From contig NZ_JOII01000010.1 in the NCBI RefSeq assembly GCF_000719955.1, positions 128,984 through 192,983 on the forward strand: a stretch of 64,000 nt of DNA. Reading direction: 5' to 3'. The translations under genes and the position numbers were made by a program. Below, piece after piece: positions 1-8,545 of this stretch. Every line of letters begins with the position of its first letter. Positions within the stretch are counted from its first letter, which is position 1. This DNA is from Streptomyces albidoflavus. Its GTDB lineage: Bacteria > Actinomycetota > Actinomycetes > Streptomycetales > Streptomycetaceae. The notes beneath the pieces were generated by a model. The model did no database searches, had not been told where the DNA came from, and was given only the letters and a program-made list of their open reading frames with translations.

Positions 1-1323
1 TTTGGGTGCCCAGCCGAGCAGCCACGGCAGGAGCAGGGCGAGCAGCCCGACGGCCGTCCACACCCCGCCGACCACCCAGACGGCACCGGCGGTGACCAGG
101 ACGGGCACGAAGGTGACGGTGAGCGTCTCGACCGGCGCCACCGGGATGTACGCCACCCCGAACTCCTCCAGGGTGCCGCTCTTGAGCTTCGGGTCGACCA
201 TCCGCAGCAGCGCGATGGCGGTGGCGGCGGCGCCGGTGGACCAGCCCCAGGTGACGACGGCCTTCTCGAACCAGTTGCCCTCGAAGAGCCGGGGCGCCAC
301 CCACAGGAAGAGGAAGAGGCAGAGCGCGAGGCCCAGGGCGAACATCCCGAGCAGCGGCAGCCACCAGTCGGCGACGAAGCTCGGCACGATCGAGGCGATG
401 CCGCAGGTGATGAGGACGTCGGTGGCGGTCCCGGAGACCGACTTCAGCGACTCGCCGTCGATGTACCCCCAGGCCGGGGTGCGGGCCAGTACGGCGCGGA
501 TGGCGAGGCCCACGATGAAGGCGAGGGCGAAGACCGGCACCATCAGGGAGGGGAACAGCCCGGTGAACCACTCGGAGACGCCGTAGGCGACCGCCGAGAT
601 GACGAGGACCACGCAGATCTGGATGCCCAGCGGCTCCACCGAGGAGGGGGAGGTGGTGGCGAAGCCGGTCGCGGTCCGCTCCTCGGACCGGGTCACCAGG
701 CCGGTCCGCAGCTCCTCGGGGAGCGTCTCGAAGCGGCCCATGCCCTGGGTGTGGCCCTTGCGGGCGCCCCAGTTGTTGAGGATGATCCCGCCGACCACGC
801 CCGCCAGCATCCCGGCCGTCGCCGCGGTGAAGCCGAGCGAGGAGGCGCCCTCCCAGCCCGACGCCTCGAAGGCGGTGCCCAGCGCGGCCGCGGTGCCGAA
901 GCCCCCCGCCCATCCGGCGAAGAGCAGCGTGCCGAAACCGTCCGGCACGTCCCAGAAGAGGCCGAGCACCACCAGCGCGAAGATCATGCCGAGGCCGACC
1001 TGGAGCGCGTACGCCGCGACGCTGTACGAGCCGTAGGCGCCGGCCGAGCGGCCCATGCCCTTGAAGGAGAGCCCGTCGGTCAGTGCCAGGCAGGCGAAGA
1101 CCACCACGATCAGCACCGAGGCGTAGGTGCCGAGCTGGTCGGAGAAGGGCAGCAGCCCGAGCCCTTCGGGGCCGAGGGCCAGGCCGAGGAATCCGGCGAT
1201 GACGCTGGCGGGGAGCATCAGACGCTGCACCAGCCGGACACGGGCCCGCAGAACGGTACCGGTGACCAGGAGGGCGGCGAGCAGACCGGCGTCGCTCAGC
1301 AGCGACCAGGGCGTGAAAGTCAT
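1..1323 (-). CDS. GltS-type sodium/glutamate symporter family protein (3' end outside window)
   Basis: Reading leftward from ATG at 1321-1323, this frame stays open for 441 codons to the window edge, so the C-terminus is missing. The product is almost entirely hydrophobic, with about ten membrane segments. It carries glycine-rich stretches typical of the ion-coupled GltS family, for example GWAGGFGTAAALGTAF near residue 140 and WGWSTGAAATAIALLRMVDP near residue 380. These look like the two inverted halves of the fold. Family members import glutamate with sodium, but substrate and ion are not proven here. A CGGAG sequence lies 6 bases before the start. The upstream region carries a 13-G run and a perfect inverted repeat. 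It is transcribed away from tex, with no obvious partner gene. Confidence 0.82.
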   Translation of the reverse strand, partial: MTFTPWSLLSDAGLLAALLVTGTVLRARVRLVQRLMLPASVIAGFLGLALGPEGLGLLPFSDQLGTYASVLIVVVFACLALTDGLSFKGMGRSAGAYGSYSVAAYALQVGLGMIFALVVLGLFWDVPDGFGTLLFAGWAGGFGTAAALGTAFEASGWEGASSLGFTAATAGMLAGVVGGIILNNWGARKGHTQGMGRFETLPEELRTGLVTRSEERTATGFATTSPSSVEPLGIQICVVLVISAVAYGVSEWFTGLFPSLMVPVFALAFIVGLAIRAVLARTPAWGYIDGESLKSVSGTATDVLITCGIASIVPSFVADWWLPLLGMFALGLALCLFLFLWVAPRLFEGNWFEKAVVTWGWSTGAAATAIALLRMVDPKLKSGTLEEFGVAYIPVAPVETLTVTFVPVLVTAGAVWVVGGVWTAVGLLALLLPWLLGWAPK

Positions 1324-1368
1324 ACAGGCTCCGGAAGGCCCGGGTCCCTCGTGGGGACCGTGTCGAGT

Positions 1369-1381
1369 GGGGGGGGGGGGG
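1369..1381. repeat. Homopolymer of 13 G
   Basis: Thirteen consecutive G lie 46 to 58 bases upstream of the symporter start codon (read as C on the transcribed strand). Runs this long are rare even in Streptomyces and are prone to slipped-strand length change. The run is outside any coding frame, so any effect would be on transcription or leader structure. Its exact length should be treated as uncertain. Confidence 0.85.
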
Positions 1382-1450
1382 TCCCGGCGGCGGATCACGC
1401 GGGCCGGGATCTTCGAAAACGTTCCGGGGTTTTGTATCAGCTCCGCCACA

Positions 1451-1475
1451 GAAGCGGAAAATTTGCTTCCGCTTC
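1451..1475. promoter_or_regulatory. Perfect inverted repeat, candidate operator of the symporter gene
   Basis: GAAGCGGAA (1451-1459) and TTCCGCTTC (1467-1475) are exact reverse complements separated by 7 A/T-rich bases. The symmetry and A/T-rich centre fit a dimeric regulator site better than a terminator, since no gene ends close by. It lies about 130 bp upstream of the symporter start. I do not recognise the cognate regulator. Confidence 0.55.
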
Positions 1476-1623
1476 AACTGCCGCTCAACCAGCGGCCCCT
1501 CACCCGGCAAAACCGGGCATAACGTGACCGAAGGGTGCGGCATCCGGCCCTCGGCCCGTTCCTGCTGTGAGAGTCCTCGCGTCCGTTCGTGTGCGGATGC
1601 GGTGAAGTGGGCGGGAACGGACG

Positions 1624-1657
1624 CGCCCGCCCCGGTCCGTGGGGACCGGGGCGGGCG
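1624..1657 (-). terminator. Intrinsic terminator-like hairpin after tex
   Basis: The 15-base arms at 1624-1638 and 1643-1657 are perfectly complementary around a 4-base loop. The hairpin begins 17 bases beyond the tex stop codon. As usual in Streptomyces there is no clean U-tract. Confidence 0.8.
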
Positions 1658-1673
1658 TGGTGGTCAGCGGGAG

Positions 1674-4097
1674 TCAGCGCTGCTTCGGGTCGACCAGTCC
1701 GGCCCGCCGCAGCGCGTCGGCCATCGCGTCGTTGGCCGGCGGCGGAGCCGACTGGCCCCGGCCGCCGCCCCGCCCCTGCCGCTGCTGCGGGGCGCGTGCG
1801 CCGCCGCGCCGCTCGCCCTGGCGGCCGCCGCCGCCCTGGCCCTGCGCCGGCCGGCCCCCGCCGGAGCGGCCCTCACCACCGCGCCGCTCACGGCCGCCGC
1901 CGGCCGCGCCCGGCTCGTCGTCCAGCCGCAGGGTGAGCGAGATGCGCTTGCGCGCCGCGTCCACCTCCATGACCTTGACCTTGACGATGTCGCCGGGCTT
2001 GACCACCTCGCGCGGGTCCTTGACGAAGTTCCGCGACATCGCCGAGACATGCACCAGGCCGTCCTGGTGGACACCGACGTCCACGAAGGCGCCGAACGCG
2101 GCCACGTTGGTGACGACGCCCTCCAGCACCATCCCGGCCTCCAGGTCGGAGAGCTTCTCCACGCCCTCCCGGAAGGTGGCCGTCCGGAAGGCCGGACGCG
2201 GGTCGCGCCCCGGCTTCTCCAGCTCCCGCAGGATGTCCGTCACCGTCGGCAGACCGAACTTCTCGTCCACGAACTCCTGGGCATTGAGCGACCGCAGCGT
2301 GGCCGCCGACCCGATCAGCACGTCGACACCGCCCGCCGCCTTCGCCATCCGCCGCACCACCGGGTACGCCTCCGGGTGCACCGACGAGGCGTCCAGCGGG
2401 TCGTCCCCGCCCCGGATGCGCAGGAAGCCCGCACACTGCTCGTACGCCTTCGGGCCCAGCCGGGAGACGTCCTTGAGCGCCTTGCGGGAGGTGAACGGGC
2501 CATTGCTGTCGCGGTGCGCCACGATGTTCTCGGCGAGGCCCGAGCCGATGCCCGAGACCCGGGCCAGCAGCGGCGCGGAGGCCGTGTTGACGTCCACTCC
2601 GACGCCGTTGACGCAGTCCTCGACCACCGCGTCCAGCGAGCGGGAGAGCTTCACCTCGGAGAGGTCGTGCTGGTACTGGCCGACCCCGATCGACTTCGGG
2701 TCGATCTTCACCAGCTCCGCCAGCGGGTCCTGGAGCCGCCGGGCGATCGAGACGGCGCCGCGCAGCGACACGTCCAGCTCCGGCAGCTCCTGCGAGGCGA
2801 ACTCGGAGGCCGAGTAGACCGAGGCGCCCGCCTCCGAGACCATCACCTTGGTGAGCTTCAGCTCCGGGTGGGCCGCGATCAGGTCGGCGGCCAGCTTGTC
2901 GGTCTCCCGGGAGGCGGTGCCGTTGCCGATGGCGACCAGCTCGACCTGGTGCGCCCTGGCCAGCGCGGCCAGCTTCTCCAGCGACCCGTCCCACTGGTTG
3001 CGCGGCACGTGCGGGTAGATCGTGTCGGTCGCCACCACCTTGCCGGTGGCGTCCACCACGGCCACCTTCACGCCGGTCCTGAAGCCCGGGTCCAGGCCGA
3101 GCGTCGCCCGGGTCCCGGCCGGCGCGGCGAGCAGCAGGTCGCGCAGGTTGGCGGCGAAGACCCGCACCGCCTCGTCCTCGGCGGCCGTCCGCAGCCGGCT
3201 GCGCACGTCGATGCCGAGGTGCACCATGATCCGGGTCCGCCAGGCCCAGCGGGCCGTGTCCAGCAGCCACCTGTCCCCGGGGCGTCCCCGGTCGGCGATC
3301 CCGAACCGGGACGCCACCTCCACCTCGTACGAGGAGGGCGCCGACGGGTCGGCCTGCGGCTCCTCCGGCTCCAGGTTCAGGTCGAGTACGCCCTCCTTCT
3401 CGCCGCGCAGCATGGCGAGGACCCGGTGCGAGGGGAGTTCGGTGAACGGCTCGGCGAAGTCGAAGTAGTCGGAGAACTTCGCCCCCGCCTCCTCCTGGCC
3501 CTCGCGGACCTTGGCCGCCAGCCGCCCCCTGCCCCACATCCGCTCGCGCAGGGTGCCGATGAGGTCGGCGTCCTCGGAGAACCGCTCGGCCAGGATCGCC
3601 CGGGCGCCGTCCAGCGCGGCCTGGGCGTCGGCCACGCCCTTCTCCGGGTCCGCGAAAGCGGCCGCAGCCGACAGCGGTTCGGCCGAGGGGTCGCCCAACA
3701 GGCCGTCCGCCAGCGGCTCCAGCCCCGCCTCCTTGGCGATCTGCGCCTTGGTGCGCCGCTTCGGCTTGAACGGCAGGTAGATGTCCTCCAGCCGCGCCTT
3801 GGTCTCGGCCGCCCCGATCGCCGCGCGCAGTTCGTCGGTCAGCTTGCCCTGCTCGGCGACGGATTCGAGGACGGCGGTGCGCCGCTCCTCCAGCTCCCGC
3901 AGGTACCGCAGCCGCTCTTCGAGGGTGCGCAGCTGGGCGTCGTCCAGCATCTCGGTCGCTTCCTTGCGGTAGCGCGCGATGAACGGCACCGTGGCGCCGC
4001 CGTCCAGCAGCTCGACGGCTGCCCTCACCTGCCGCTCCCGCACGCCGAGCTGCTCGGCGATCCTGCTCTCGATGGACCCGGTGCTGGGTGTGGTCAC
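1674..4097 (-). CDS. tex: Tex-family RNA-binding transcription accessory protein
   Basis: An 807-residue protein with the complete Tex architecture: Tex N-terminal helical domain (about 1-190), YqgF/RNase H-like domain beginning at [10 protein letters not shown] (about 320-440), helix-hairpin-helix region with [11 protein letters not shown] (about 490-560), and an S1 RNA-binding domain with [17 protein letters not shown] (about 640-710). A low-complexity Gly/Arg-rich tail follows, of a kind common in actinobacterial Tex and probably adding RNA affinity. Tex binds nucleic acid and influences transcription and RNA metabolism, but its exact role is unsettled. The start is GTG at 4095-4097 preceded by GGAG. 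It is monocistronic with a strong hairpin behind it. The 931-codon frame on the opposite strand is a GC-bias shadow. Confidence 0.95.
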   Translation of the reverse strand: MTTPSTGSIESRIAEQLGVRERQVRAAVELLDGGATVPFIARYRKEATEMLDDAQLRTLEERLRYLRELEERRTAVLESVAEQGKLTDELRAAIGAAETKARLEDIYLPFKPKRRTKAQIAKEAGLEPLADGLLGDPSAEPLSAAAAFADPEKGVADAQAALDGARAILAERFSEDADLIGTLRERMWGRGRLAAKVREGQEEAGAKFSDYFDFAEPFTELPSHRVLAMLRGEKEGVLDLNLEPEEPQADPSAPSSYEVEVASRFGIADRGRPGDRWLLDTARWAWRTRIMVHLGIDVRSRLRTAAEDEAVRVFAANLRDLLLAAPAGTRATLGLDPGFRTGVKVAVVDATGKVVATDTIYPHVPRNQWDGSLEKLAALARAHQVELVAIGNGTASRETDKLAADLIAAHPELKLTKVMVSEAGASVYSASEFASQELPELDVSLRGAVSIARRLQDPLAELVKIDPKSIGVGQYQHDLSEVKLSRSLDAVVEDCVNGVGVDVNTASAPLLARVSGIGSGLAENIVAHRDSNGPFTSRKALKDVSRLGPKAYEQCAGFLRIRGGDDPLDASSVHPEAYPVVRRMAKAAGGVDVLIGSAATLRSLNAQEFVDEKFGLPTVTDILRELEKPGRDPRPAFRTATFREGVEKLSDLEAGMVLEGVVTNVAAFGAFVDVGVHQDGLVHVSAMSRNFVKDPREVVKPGDIVKVKVMEVDAARKRISLTLRLDDEPGAAGGGRERRGGEGRSGGGRPAQGQGGGGRQGERRGGARAPQQRQGRGGGRGQSAPPPANDAMADALRRAGLVDPKQR

Positions 4098-4308
4098 GAT
4101 CTCCGTACCGCCTTCTCACTGAGGGTGCGCCGCAATTGTGGCAGCCCGCCCCGCCACACCCGCACACCCGTCCACCGGCCGTGTCACCCCCGGGACCACG
4201 CCGGGCAGTTCACGCACACCTGCACGTGCTCGTACCACGTGCTCGCCGGAAGCCCACCCGTCCTGGTCCACCATGCCGACAGGCCCCTGTCGAGACGATG
4301 GAGAAGAA

Positions 4309-4818
4309 GTGACCTCTGACCTGGATTTCTACGCCCACGTCGCCACCCGTGGTGAGGTACTGGGGGCGGGCATCGGCGCGCAGCCCGCCCAGTGGGAAGC
4401 GGCGCTCGGCACCGATCACCTCGACACCGAGGAGGCAGACCTGCTGCGCCGGGACTACGGGCTCGTGGAGCTGTCGTTCCAGAGGGACGACGACGCCTGG
4501 CCGTGCTTCGGGGTCAGTCTTCAGGTGCACCGTCTGTCCCAGGACACCGCATCCGAGGTACCGGCGCCCCTGCGCGAGGTGTACGGCGAGTTCGCTCCCG
4601 CGGTCCGGTTCGACCAGTTGACCGACGCCATCGCCAAGCTGGGCCACTCCGTGGAACCCGAGCCGGACGCGGCCGGCGCGTCCGTGGGTATCCACCGCCA
4701 CCGGGTGCCCGGGTCCGGCGTGCGGATCTTCGTCCGCGTGCGGGAGGGCGCCCGGTGGCAGGCGGACGCGGTCTGGAGGCTCAGCGTGTCTCCCGCCTGG
4801 TGGCGGGAGGCCGAGTGA
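4309..4818 (+). CDS. Hypothetical protein, 169 aa
   Basis: I do not recognise the family. The frame opens far upstream, but the only start with a ribosome binding site is GTG at 4309, with GGAG at 4300-4303. The product is soluble and acidic, with no signal peptide or membrane segment. The first half is Asp/Glu-rich and includes RRDYGLVELSFQRDDDAWPCFG. The last 60 residues look like beta strands with several Trp. The layout is reminiscent of small immunity or SUKH-like proteins of polymorphic toxin loci, but there is no toxin gene nearby and I do not assign that function. It converges on the SCO6745-family gene. Confidence 0.7.
   Translation: MTSDLDFYAHVATRGEVLGAGIGAQPAQWEAALGTDHLDTEEADLLRRDYGLVELSFQRDDDAWPCFGVSLQVHRLSQDTASEVPAPLREVYGEFAPAVRFDQLTDAIAKLGHSVEPEPDAAGASVGIHRHRVPGSGVRIFVRVREGARWQADAVWRLSVSPAWWREAE
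4790..4809. terminator. Hairpin overlapping the end of the 169-aa gene
   Basis: CTCCCGCC and GGCGGGAG pair perfectly around TGGT. The stem lies inside the last codons of the rightward gene, between two convergent genes whose stops are 27 bp apart. It may act on transcripts from either side. Confidence 0.5.
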
Positions 4819-4844
4819 CCGGGCCGACTCGTACGCCGGAGCGC

Positions 4845-5708
4845 TCAGCCGCGTCCCAGCATGCCGTCGGGGAAGGCCCCGGCCGCGATGATCCGGCCGA
4901 ACAGGTCCTTGGCCAGTTCGGTCAGGCGCAGGGTGCCCTCGGCGCCCAGGTGTTCGTAGGGCGCGGCGTCCAACCGGTCGGTGCGCTCCTCCAGTTCCGC
5001 CCGCAGTGCCGTGCCCTGCTCGGTGAGGGAGCCCTCCTGGTCGAGGATGGAGCGGGCGACCAGCCGCGCGCTCGCCTCGTCCCACTCCTGCTGCGTCCAG
5101 CCGCGCGTCCCCAGCACCCACTTGGGTGCCATGCCGAAGCCGGTCGCGGTGTGGCTGATCAGCGCCTCCAGCGGGTCGAGCTCCGCGTCGAGCAGCGCGG
5201 CGATGTGGGCGTCGCCCCGGTGCTCGCGCAGCAGGGTCGCGGCGTGCCAGTAGGCGAGGTGCGGCTCGGCCGGGACCGGCAGGTCGGCGTGGGCGGCGTA
5301 GAGCGGGCGGCCGGGGCGGGCGCATCCCTCGGCGGCGCGCAGCGCCAGCTCGGCGGCCTCGGCCACGTCCGGCGCGGCCACCGCCTCCTCGCCGAGCAGG
5401 CGCCGCAGGGTGCGGTCGGCCGCGCGCAGCCGTGCGTCGAGGACCTGGGCGGGGGTGGCCACCTCCCAGACGGCGGGCAGGTGGCGGGCGACCAGGTCGT
5501 GCCGGAAGTTGAAGAAGGTGGCGGTCACCGTGCCGGGGCCGACCGCGCCGAAGGCGGCGGCCCGGGAGGCGAAGTAGGCGGCGTTGGGGTCGGTGACCCC
5601 GAGCGCGGCCATCTCCTCGCGCAGCTCGCGGGAGAAGTAGACGGCGGAGTGGAACGGGTTGACCGCGTGGTGACAGCGGCGTCCGGCGCGTGCGGGAAGA
5701 GTGCTCAT
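4845..5708 (-). CDS. SCO6745-family (SalK-like) protein
   Basis: A 287-residue alpha-helical protein resembling the SCO6745/SalK family of actinobacteria. It starts near the typical (H)AVNPFHSAVYFS motif and contains RAAAFGAVGPGTVTATFFNF. The C-terminal third looks like a winged-helix module: GWTQQEWDEA, then LTEQGTALRAELEERTD, as in MarR-like wings. Biochemical function is unknown. It starts with ATG at 5706-5708. A -10-like TAACGT ends 7 bases before the start, suggesting a leaderless mRNA, and a perfect TetR-type palindrome overlaps that promoter. Confidence 0.8.
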   Translation of the reverse strand: MSTLPARAGRRCHHAVNPFHSAVYFSRELREEMAALGVTDPNAAYFASRAAAFGAVGPGTVTATFFNFRHDLVARHLPAVWEVATPAQVLDARLRAADRTLRRLLGEEAVAAPDVAEAAELALRAAEGCARPGRPLYAAHADLPVPAEPHLAYWHAATLLREHRGDAHIAALLDAELDPLEALISHTATGFGMAPKWVLGTRGWTQQEWDEASARLVARSILDQEGSLTEQGTALRAELEERTDRLDAAPYEHLGAEGTLRLTELAKDLFGRIIAAGAFPDGMLGRG

Positions 5709-5715
5709 GGCCCAG

Positions 5716-5735
5716 ACGTTACCGACCAGTCGGTA
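5716..5735 (-). promoter_or_regulatory. Leaderless promoter overlapped by a TetR-type palindrome
   Basis: TACCGACCAGTCGGTA (5720-5735) has perfect 7-bp arms around 2 bases, the form of many actinobacterial TetR-family operators. On the minus strand a -10 element TAACGT (5721-5716) directly adjoins it, and the SCO6745-family ATG follows 7 bases later. A repressor bound here would block RNA polymerase. No TetR gene lies in this window. Confidence 0.7.
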
Positions 5736-5765
5736 TGAGTGGGAAGGGCGGGCGCCCTCCCCGGT

Positions 5766-6533
5766 TCACTCGCCCGTGCTCGCGGGCGTCCAGGTGAAGT
5801 GGGGCGTGCGGCGCTCCAGGAAAGCCGCCACCCCTTCGGCGGCGTCGGTGCTGCGCCGGGCCTCGTCCTCCCAGTGGACGATCCGGTCGGTGCGGCCCGC
5901 CACGAACTCCTTCGCCGCCGCCTGGGACAGCGGCGAACGGGCCGCCAGCACCGAGGTGAACGCGGCCACCCGCGCCCCCAGCCCGCCGACGGGCAGCACC
6001 TCGTCCACCAGGCCGCAGCGCAGCGCCCGCTCGGTGCCGATCAGCTCGCCCGAGAAGAGCAGGTACTTGGCGGTGGCGGGCCCGGTCAGGGCGGCCAGCC
6101 GCGCGGTGGACGAGGCGGGGTAGACGATGCCCAGCTTGGCCGGGGTCACCCCGAAGCGGCTGCCCTCCTCGGCGAACCGCAGGTCGCAGGCGGCCGCCAG
6201 CTGGGCGCCGCCGCCCACGCAGGCCCCGCGCACCGCCGCCAGCGTCGGCCGCGGGAAGGCCGCCAGCGCCTCCTCGGCCAGCACCGCCAGCCGCTGCGGC
6301 GCGTCACCGCCCTCGGCGGAGGCGCCGAGCGAGGAGATGTCCGCCCCGGCGCAGAAGGTCTCCCCGGCCCCGGTCAGCACCAGGGCCCGCACCGACGGGT
6401 CCGCCGCCAGCTCCTTGAGGAGCGGCGGCAGCGCGCGCCACATCGCGGCGGTCATGGCGTTGCGCTTGGCCGGGTGGTCGATGACGACCGTGGCGACGCC
6501 CTCGGCGACGGTGTGGCTCAGCTGCGGCTCCAT
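5766..6533 (-). CDS. Enoyl-CoA hydratase/isomerase (crotonase) family protein
   Basis: A 255-residue crotonase-fold protein of normal length. The two oxyanion-hole regions are visible: GETFCAGADISSL (about 60-72) and AVRGACVGGGAQLAAACDLRFA (about 98-120). The acidic residue expected around 120-145 lies in a region with EEGSRFGVTPAKLGIVYP. The family hydrates or isomerises enoyl-CoA esters, and substrate cannot be told from sequence. I place the start at ATG 6531-6533. A TAGCAT -10 element ends 7 bases upstream, so the mRNA may be leaderless. It is divergent from the HdeD-like gene. Confidence 0.88.
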   Translation of the reverse strand: MEPQLSHTVAEGVATVVIDHPAKRNAMTAAMWRALPPLLKELAADPSVRALVLTGAGETFCAGADISSLGASAEGGDAPQRLAVLAEEALAAFPRPTLAAVRGACVGGGAQLAAACDLRFAEEGSRFGVTPAKLGIVYPASSTARLAALTGPATAKYLLFSGELIGTERALRCGLVDEVLPVGGLGARVAAFTSVLAARSPLSQAAAKEFVAGRTDRIVHWEDEARRSTDAAEGVAAFLERRTPHFTWTPASTGE

Positions 6534-6540
6534 GGCCCGG

Positions 6541-6546
6541 ATGCTA
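6541..6546 (-). promoter_or_regulatory. -10 element (TAGCAT) of the enoyl-CoA hydratase gene
   Basis: On the minus strand TAGCAT lies 7 bases before the ATG at 6533, the spacing of a leaderless Streptomyces promoter. The -35 region is poor. A TAGGCT at 6578-6583 could serve the divergent HdeD-like gene. Confidence 0.4.
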
Positions 6547-6623
6547 TCCGCGCCGGGCGCGGCTCTCGCGGGCACCCTAGGCTCGGAGTCAGGGGGCCGC
6601 CCGGACACGAGGAGGTACCCCGA

Positions 6624-7235
6624 ATGGCCCGGCACAAGGACGAAGGCCCGAGCGCGAGCGGCCGCGAGCGCCGGAAGCTCGGCAGAGGCTTCGGCTGGCT
6701 CGCCTTCCTCGGCGTGGTGCTGGTGATCGCCGGAGCGGTCGGCCTGGTCTACGTCGGCGTCGCCACCCTGACCTCGATGCTGCTCTTCGGCTGGCTGCTG
6801 CTGATCGGCGGCGTGGTCGGGCTGCTGCGGGCCGTCCAGTCGCGCGGCTCGCACTTCTTCTGGCTCGTGGTGGTCGTCGCCGCCCTCAACATCGCGGCCG
6901 GGGTGGTCATCCTGCGCAGGCCCGACGTGGCGGCGGAGGCGCTCACCATGTTCGCCGCGCTGCTCTTCCTCACCGGCGGCGTCTTCCGGCTGGCGGGCAG
7001 CCTGGTGGTGCGCGGACCGCAGTTCGGCTGGACCCTGCTCCAGGGCCTCTTCGGCCTCGCCCTCGGCGTACTGGTGCTCGCCGAATGGCCGAGCAGCAGC
7101 CAGTACGTCATCGGCACCTTCTTCTCCCTCTCCCTGCTCTTCGACGGGCTGTCGCTGATCTCGACCGGTATGGGCGGGCGGAGCGTCGTCTCCGACCTGG
7201 CCGACCGGACCGAAGGCGGGCAGGACGCCGCGTAG
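6624..7235 (+). CDS. HdeD/DUF308-like membrane protein
   Basis: A 203-residue integral membrane protein. A charged cytoplasmic N-terminus of about 22 residues is followed by six hydrophobic segments in three hairpins. The repeated pattern of small-residue helices (GWLAFLGVVLVIAGAVGLVY; LLFGWLLLIGGVVGLLRAV) is that of the HdeD/DUF308 superfamily. In enterobacteria HdeD is an acid-resistance membrane protein, but in actinobacteria the role is unknown. AGGAGGT lies about 8 bases before the ATG at 6624. Confidence 0.8.
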   Translation: MARHKDEGPSASGRERRKLGRGFGWLAFLGVVLVIAGAVGLVYVGVATLTSMLLFGWLLLIGGVVGLLRAVQSRGSHFFWLVVVVAALNIAAGVVILRRPDVAAEALTMFAALLFLTGGVFRLAGSLVVRGPQFGWTLLQGLFGLALGVLVLAEWPSSSQYVIGTFFSLSLLFDGLSLISTGMGGRSVVSDLADRTEGGQDAA

Positions 7236-7402
7236 CGGACCGGTCGAATCGGGACATGGGGCGCCATCGGCTGGTCGAGTCCGCTCGATACGCGGCATTT
7301 TGCGGTCAGGTACCGGACTCGGAGCCGGGCATTCCCAACACTCGGACTGTGGAAGCCACCGAGGCCCAGGACGCCGGAGAGACCGAGGACGGGGACCCGA
7401 AC

Positions 7403-7945
7403 ATGGATGACGGTGCACGAGGCGGCCCGGCGGGGCCGTCTTCGGGACCCGCCGCACCGCCGGTGGCGGCGCCCGCGCCTCCCGGGCCGCTGCCGTACGA
7501 GGGTGTCTGGCGCTTCACCGCCGACGCCGAGGACGCCGCGGTACCGAGCGCCCGGCACGCCGTACGGGACCTGCTGCGCCGCCAAAACGTTCCCGCACCC
7601 CCGGACCTGGTGCACGGGCTGCTGCTCATCGTCTCCGAGCTGGTCACCAACGCCGTACGCCACGCGGCCCTGCTGTCGCCGACGGTCGGCGTCGAGGTGG
7701 CCGTCGGGGCCGCCTGGGTGCGGGTCGCCGTCGAGGACAGCCACCCGTACCGCCCGACCGCGCTCGTCGCCGACCACGGGCAGACCGGCGGCCGGGGGCT
7801 GCTCCTGGTCCGGGAGATCACCGCGGAGGCCGGCGGCGTCTGCGACGTCGAGCACACCGCGGCCGGCGGGAAGATCATCTGGGCGGCGCTGCCGCTGGGC
7901 CCGGGGGCGGGCGGCGCGCCGGTGCTCCCGGCCCCCGGAGGCTGA
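7403..7945 (+). CDS. ATP-binding protein, RsbW-like anti-sigma factor or serine kinase family
   Basis: A GHKL ATPase domain follows a Pro/Ala-rich N-terminal linker of about 30 residues. The N-box VSELVTNAVRHA and the G2 region TGGRGLLLVREITAEAG mark the HATPase_c_2 subfamily that includes RsbW/SpoIIAB. These proteins phosphorylate anti-anti-sigma factors or bind sigma factors. Streptomyces encodes dozens, usually orphan as here. The start is uncertain: ATG 7403 is chosen, with GTG 7349 and ATG 7257 also in frame. The region 7257-7330 encodes residues (RLVESARYAAFCGQ) that may belong to a longer form. It converges on idi with only 3 bp between stops. Confidence 0.78.
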   Translation: MDDGARGGPAGPSSGPAAPPVAAPAPPGPLPYEGVWRFTADAEDAAVPSARHAVRDLLRRQNVPAPPDLVHGLLLIVSELVTNAVRHAALLSPTVGVEVAVGAAWVRVAVEDSHPYRPTALVADHGQTGGRGLLLVREITAEAGGVCDVEHTAAGGKIIWAALPLGPGAGGAPVLPAPGG

Positions 7946-7948
7946 GCC

Positions 7949-8545
7949 TCACCAGCCGGTGCTGTCCCCGGTCAGCTCGCGGATCGCCGGGCGCGCCGCG
8001 TCCAGGACGGTCATGAACCAGGCCGAGAAGGGCCCGGCCTCGTGCCGCTCGGCCAGCTCGGCCGGGGTGACGAAGACGGTGTCGCCGACCTCCTCCGGGT
8101 CGGGCCGCAGCGGATCGCGGACCAGCCCGACGAAGAGGTGGTTGTACTCCTGCTCCACCAGGCCCGAGGCGGGGTCCGGGTGGTTGTAGCGGACCGTGCC
8201 GGCCTCGCCCAGCAGGGCGGGGGAGACCCCCAGCTCCTCGAAGGTGCGCCGGGCGGCGGCGGCGAACGGCGCCTCGCCCGGGTAGGGGTGGCCGCAGCAG
8301 GTGTTGGACCAGACGCCGGGGGAGTGGTACTTGCCCAGGGCCCGCTGCTGGAGCAGCAGGCGGCCCCGCTCGTCGAAGAGGAAGACGGAGAAGGCCCGGT
8401 GCAGGCGGCCGGGCGCCTGGTGGGCGGAGAGCTTCTCCGCCGTGCCGATGGTGTTGCCGTCCTCGTCGACCAGTTCGAGCAGAATGACGGCCTCCGGGGA
8501 GTCGTCCGACGAGCGGCTCACCGCGGTGGCAGGTGTGATCGGCAT
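7949..8545 (-). CDS. idi: Isopentenyl-diphosphate delta-isomerase, type 1
   Basis: A 198-residue Nudix-fold enzyme interconverting IPP and DMAPP. Visible signatures are the metal- and substrate-binding NTCCGHPYPGE with the catalytic cysteine, the Nudix-like region AAARRTFEELGVSP, and the catalytic glutamates in LVEQEYNHLFVG. The start is ATG 8543-8545 with AAGGA 5 bases upstream. The other ATG at 8549-8551 has no spacing for a ribosome binding site. It sits a few genes from the hopanoid operon and would balance the C5 pool for it. A perfect 8-bp inverted repeat lies 56 bp upstream of the start. Confidence 0.93.
   Translation of the reverse strand: MPITPATAVSRSSDDSPEAVILLELVDEDGNTIGTAEKLSAHQAPGRLHRAFSVFLFDERGRLLLQQRALGKYHSPGVWSNTCCGHPYPGEAPFAAAARRTFEELGVSPALLGEAGTVRYNHPDPASGLVEQEYNHLFVGLVRDPLRPDPEEVGDTVFVTPAELAERHEAGPFSAWFMTVLDAARPAIRELTGDSTGW

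Larger units (their letters stand above)
1324..1673. other. Intergenic region between tex and the symporter gene
   Basis: No gene is supported here. The region holds the 13-G run (1369-1381), a perfect 9-bp inverted repeat (1451-1475), a small hairpin with CCCGG/CCGGG arms (1503-1517) and the tex terminator (1624-1657). The A/T-richer stretch at 1430-1530 is the likely promoter and operator area of the leftward symporter gene. That would give it an untranslated leader of roughly 100 bases containing the G-run. Confidence 0.6.

Noticed and set aside
4138..4308. N-terminal extension of the 169-aa protein from an ATG at 4138
   Set aside because: Low-complexity, no ribosome binding site, whereas GTG 4309 has GGAG.
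1524..4319. 931-codon open frame opposite tex
   Set aside because: It is the GC-bias shadow of tex; low-complexity Arg/Gly/Leu sequence without domain features.
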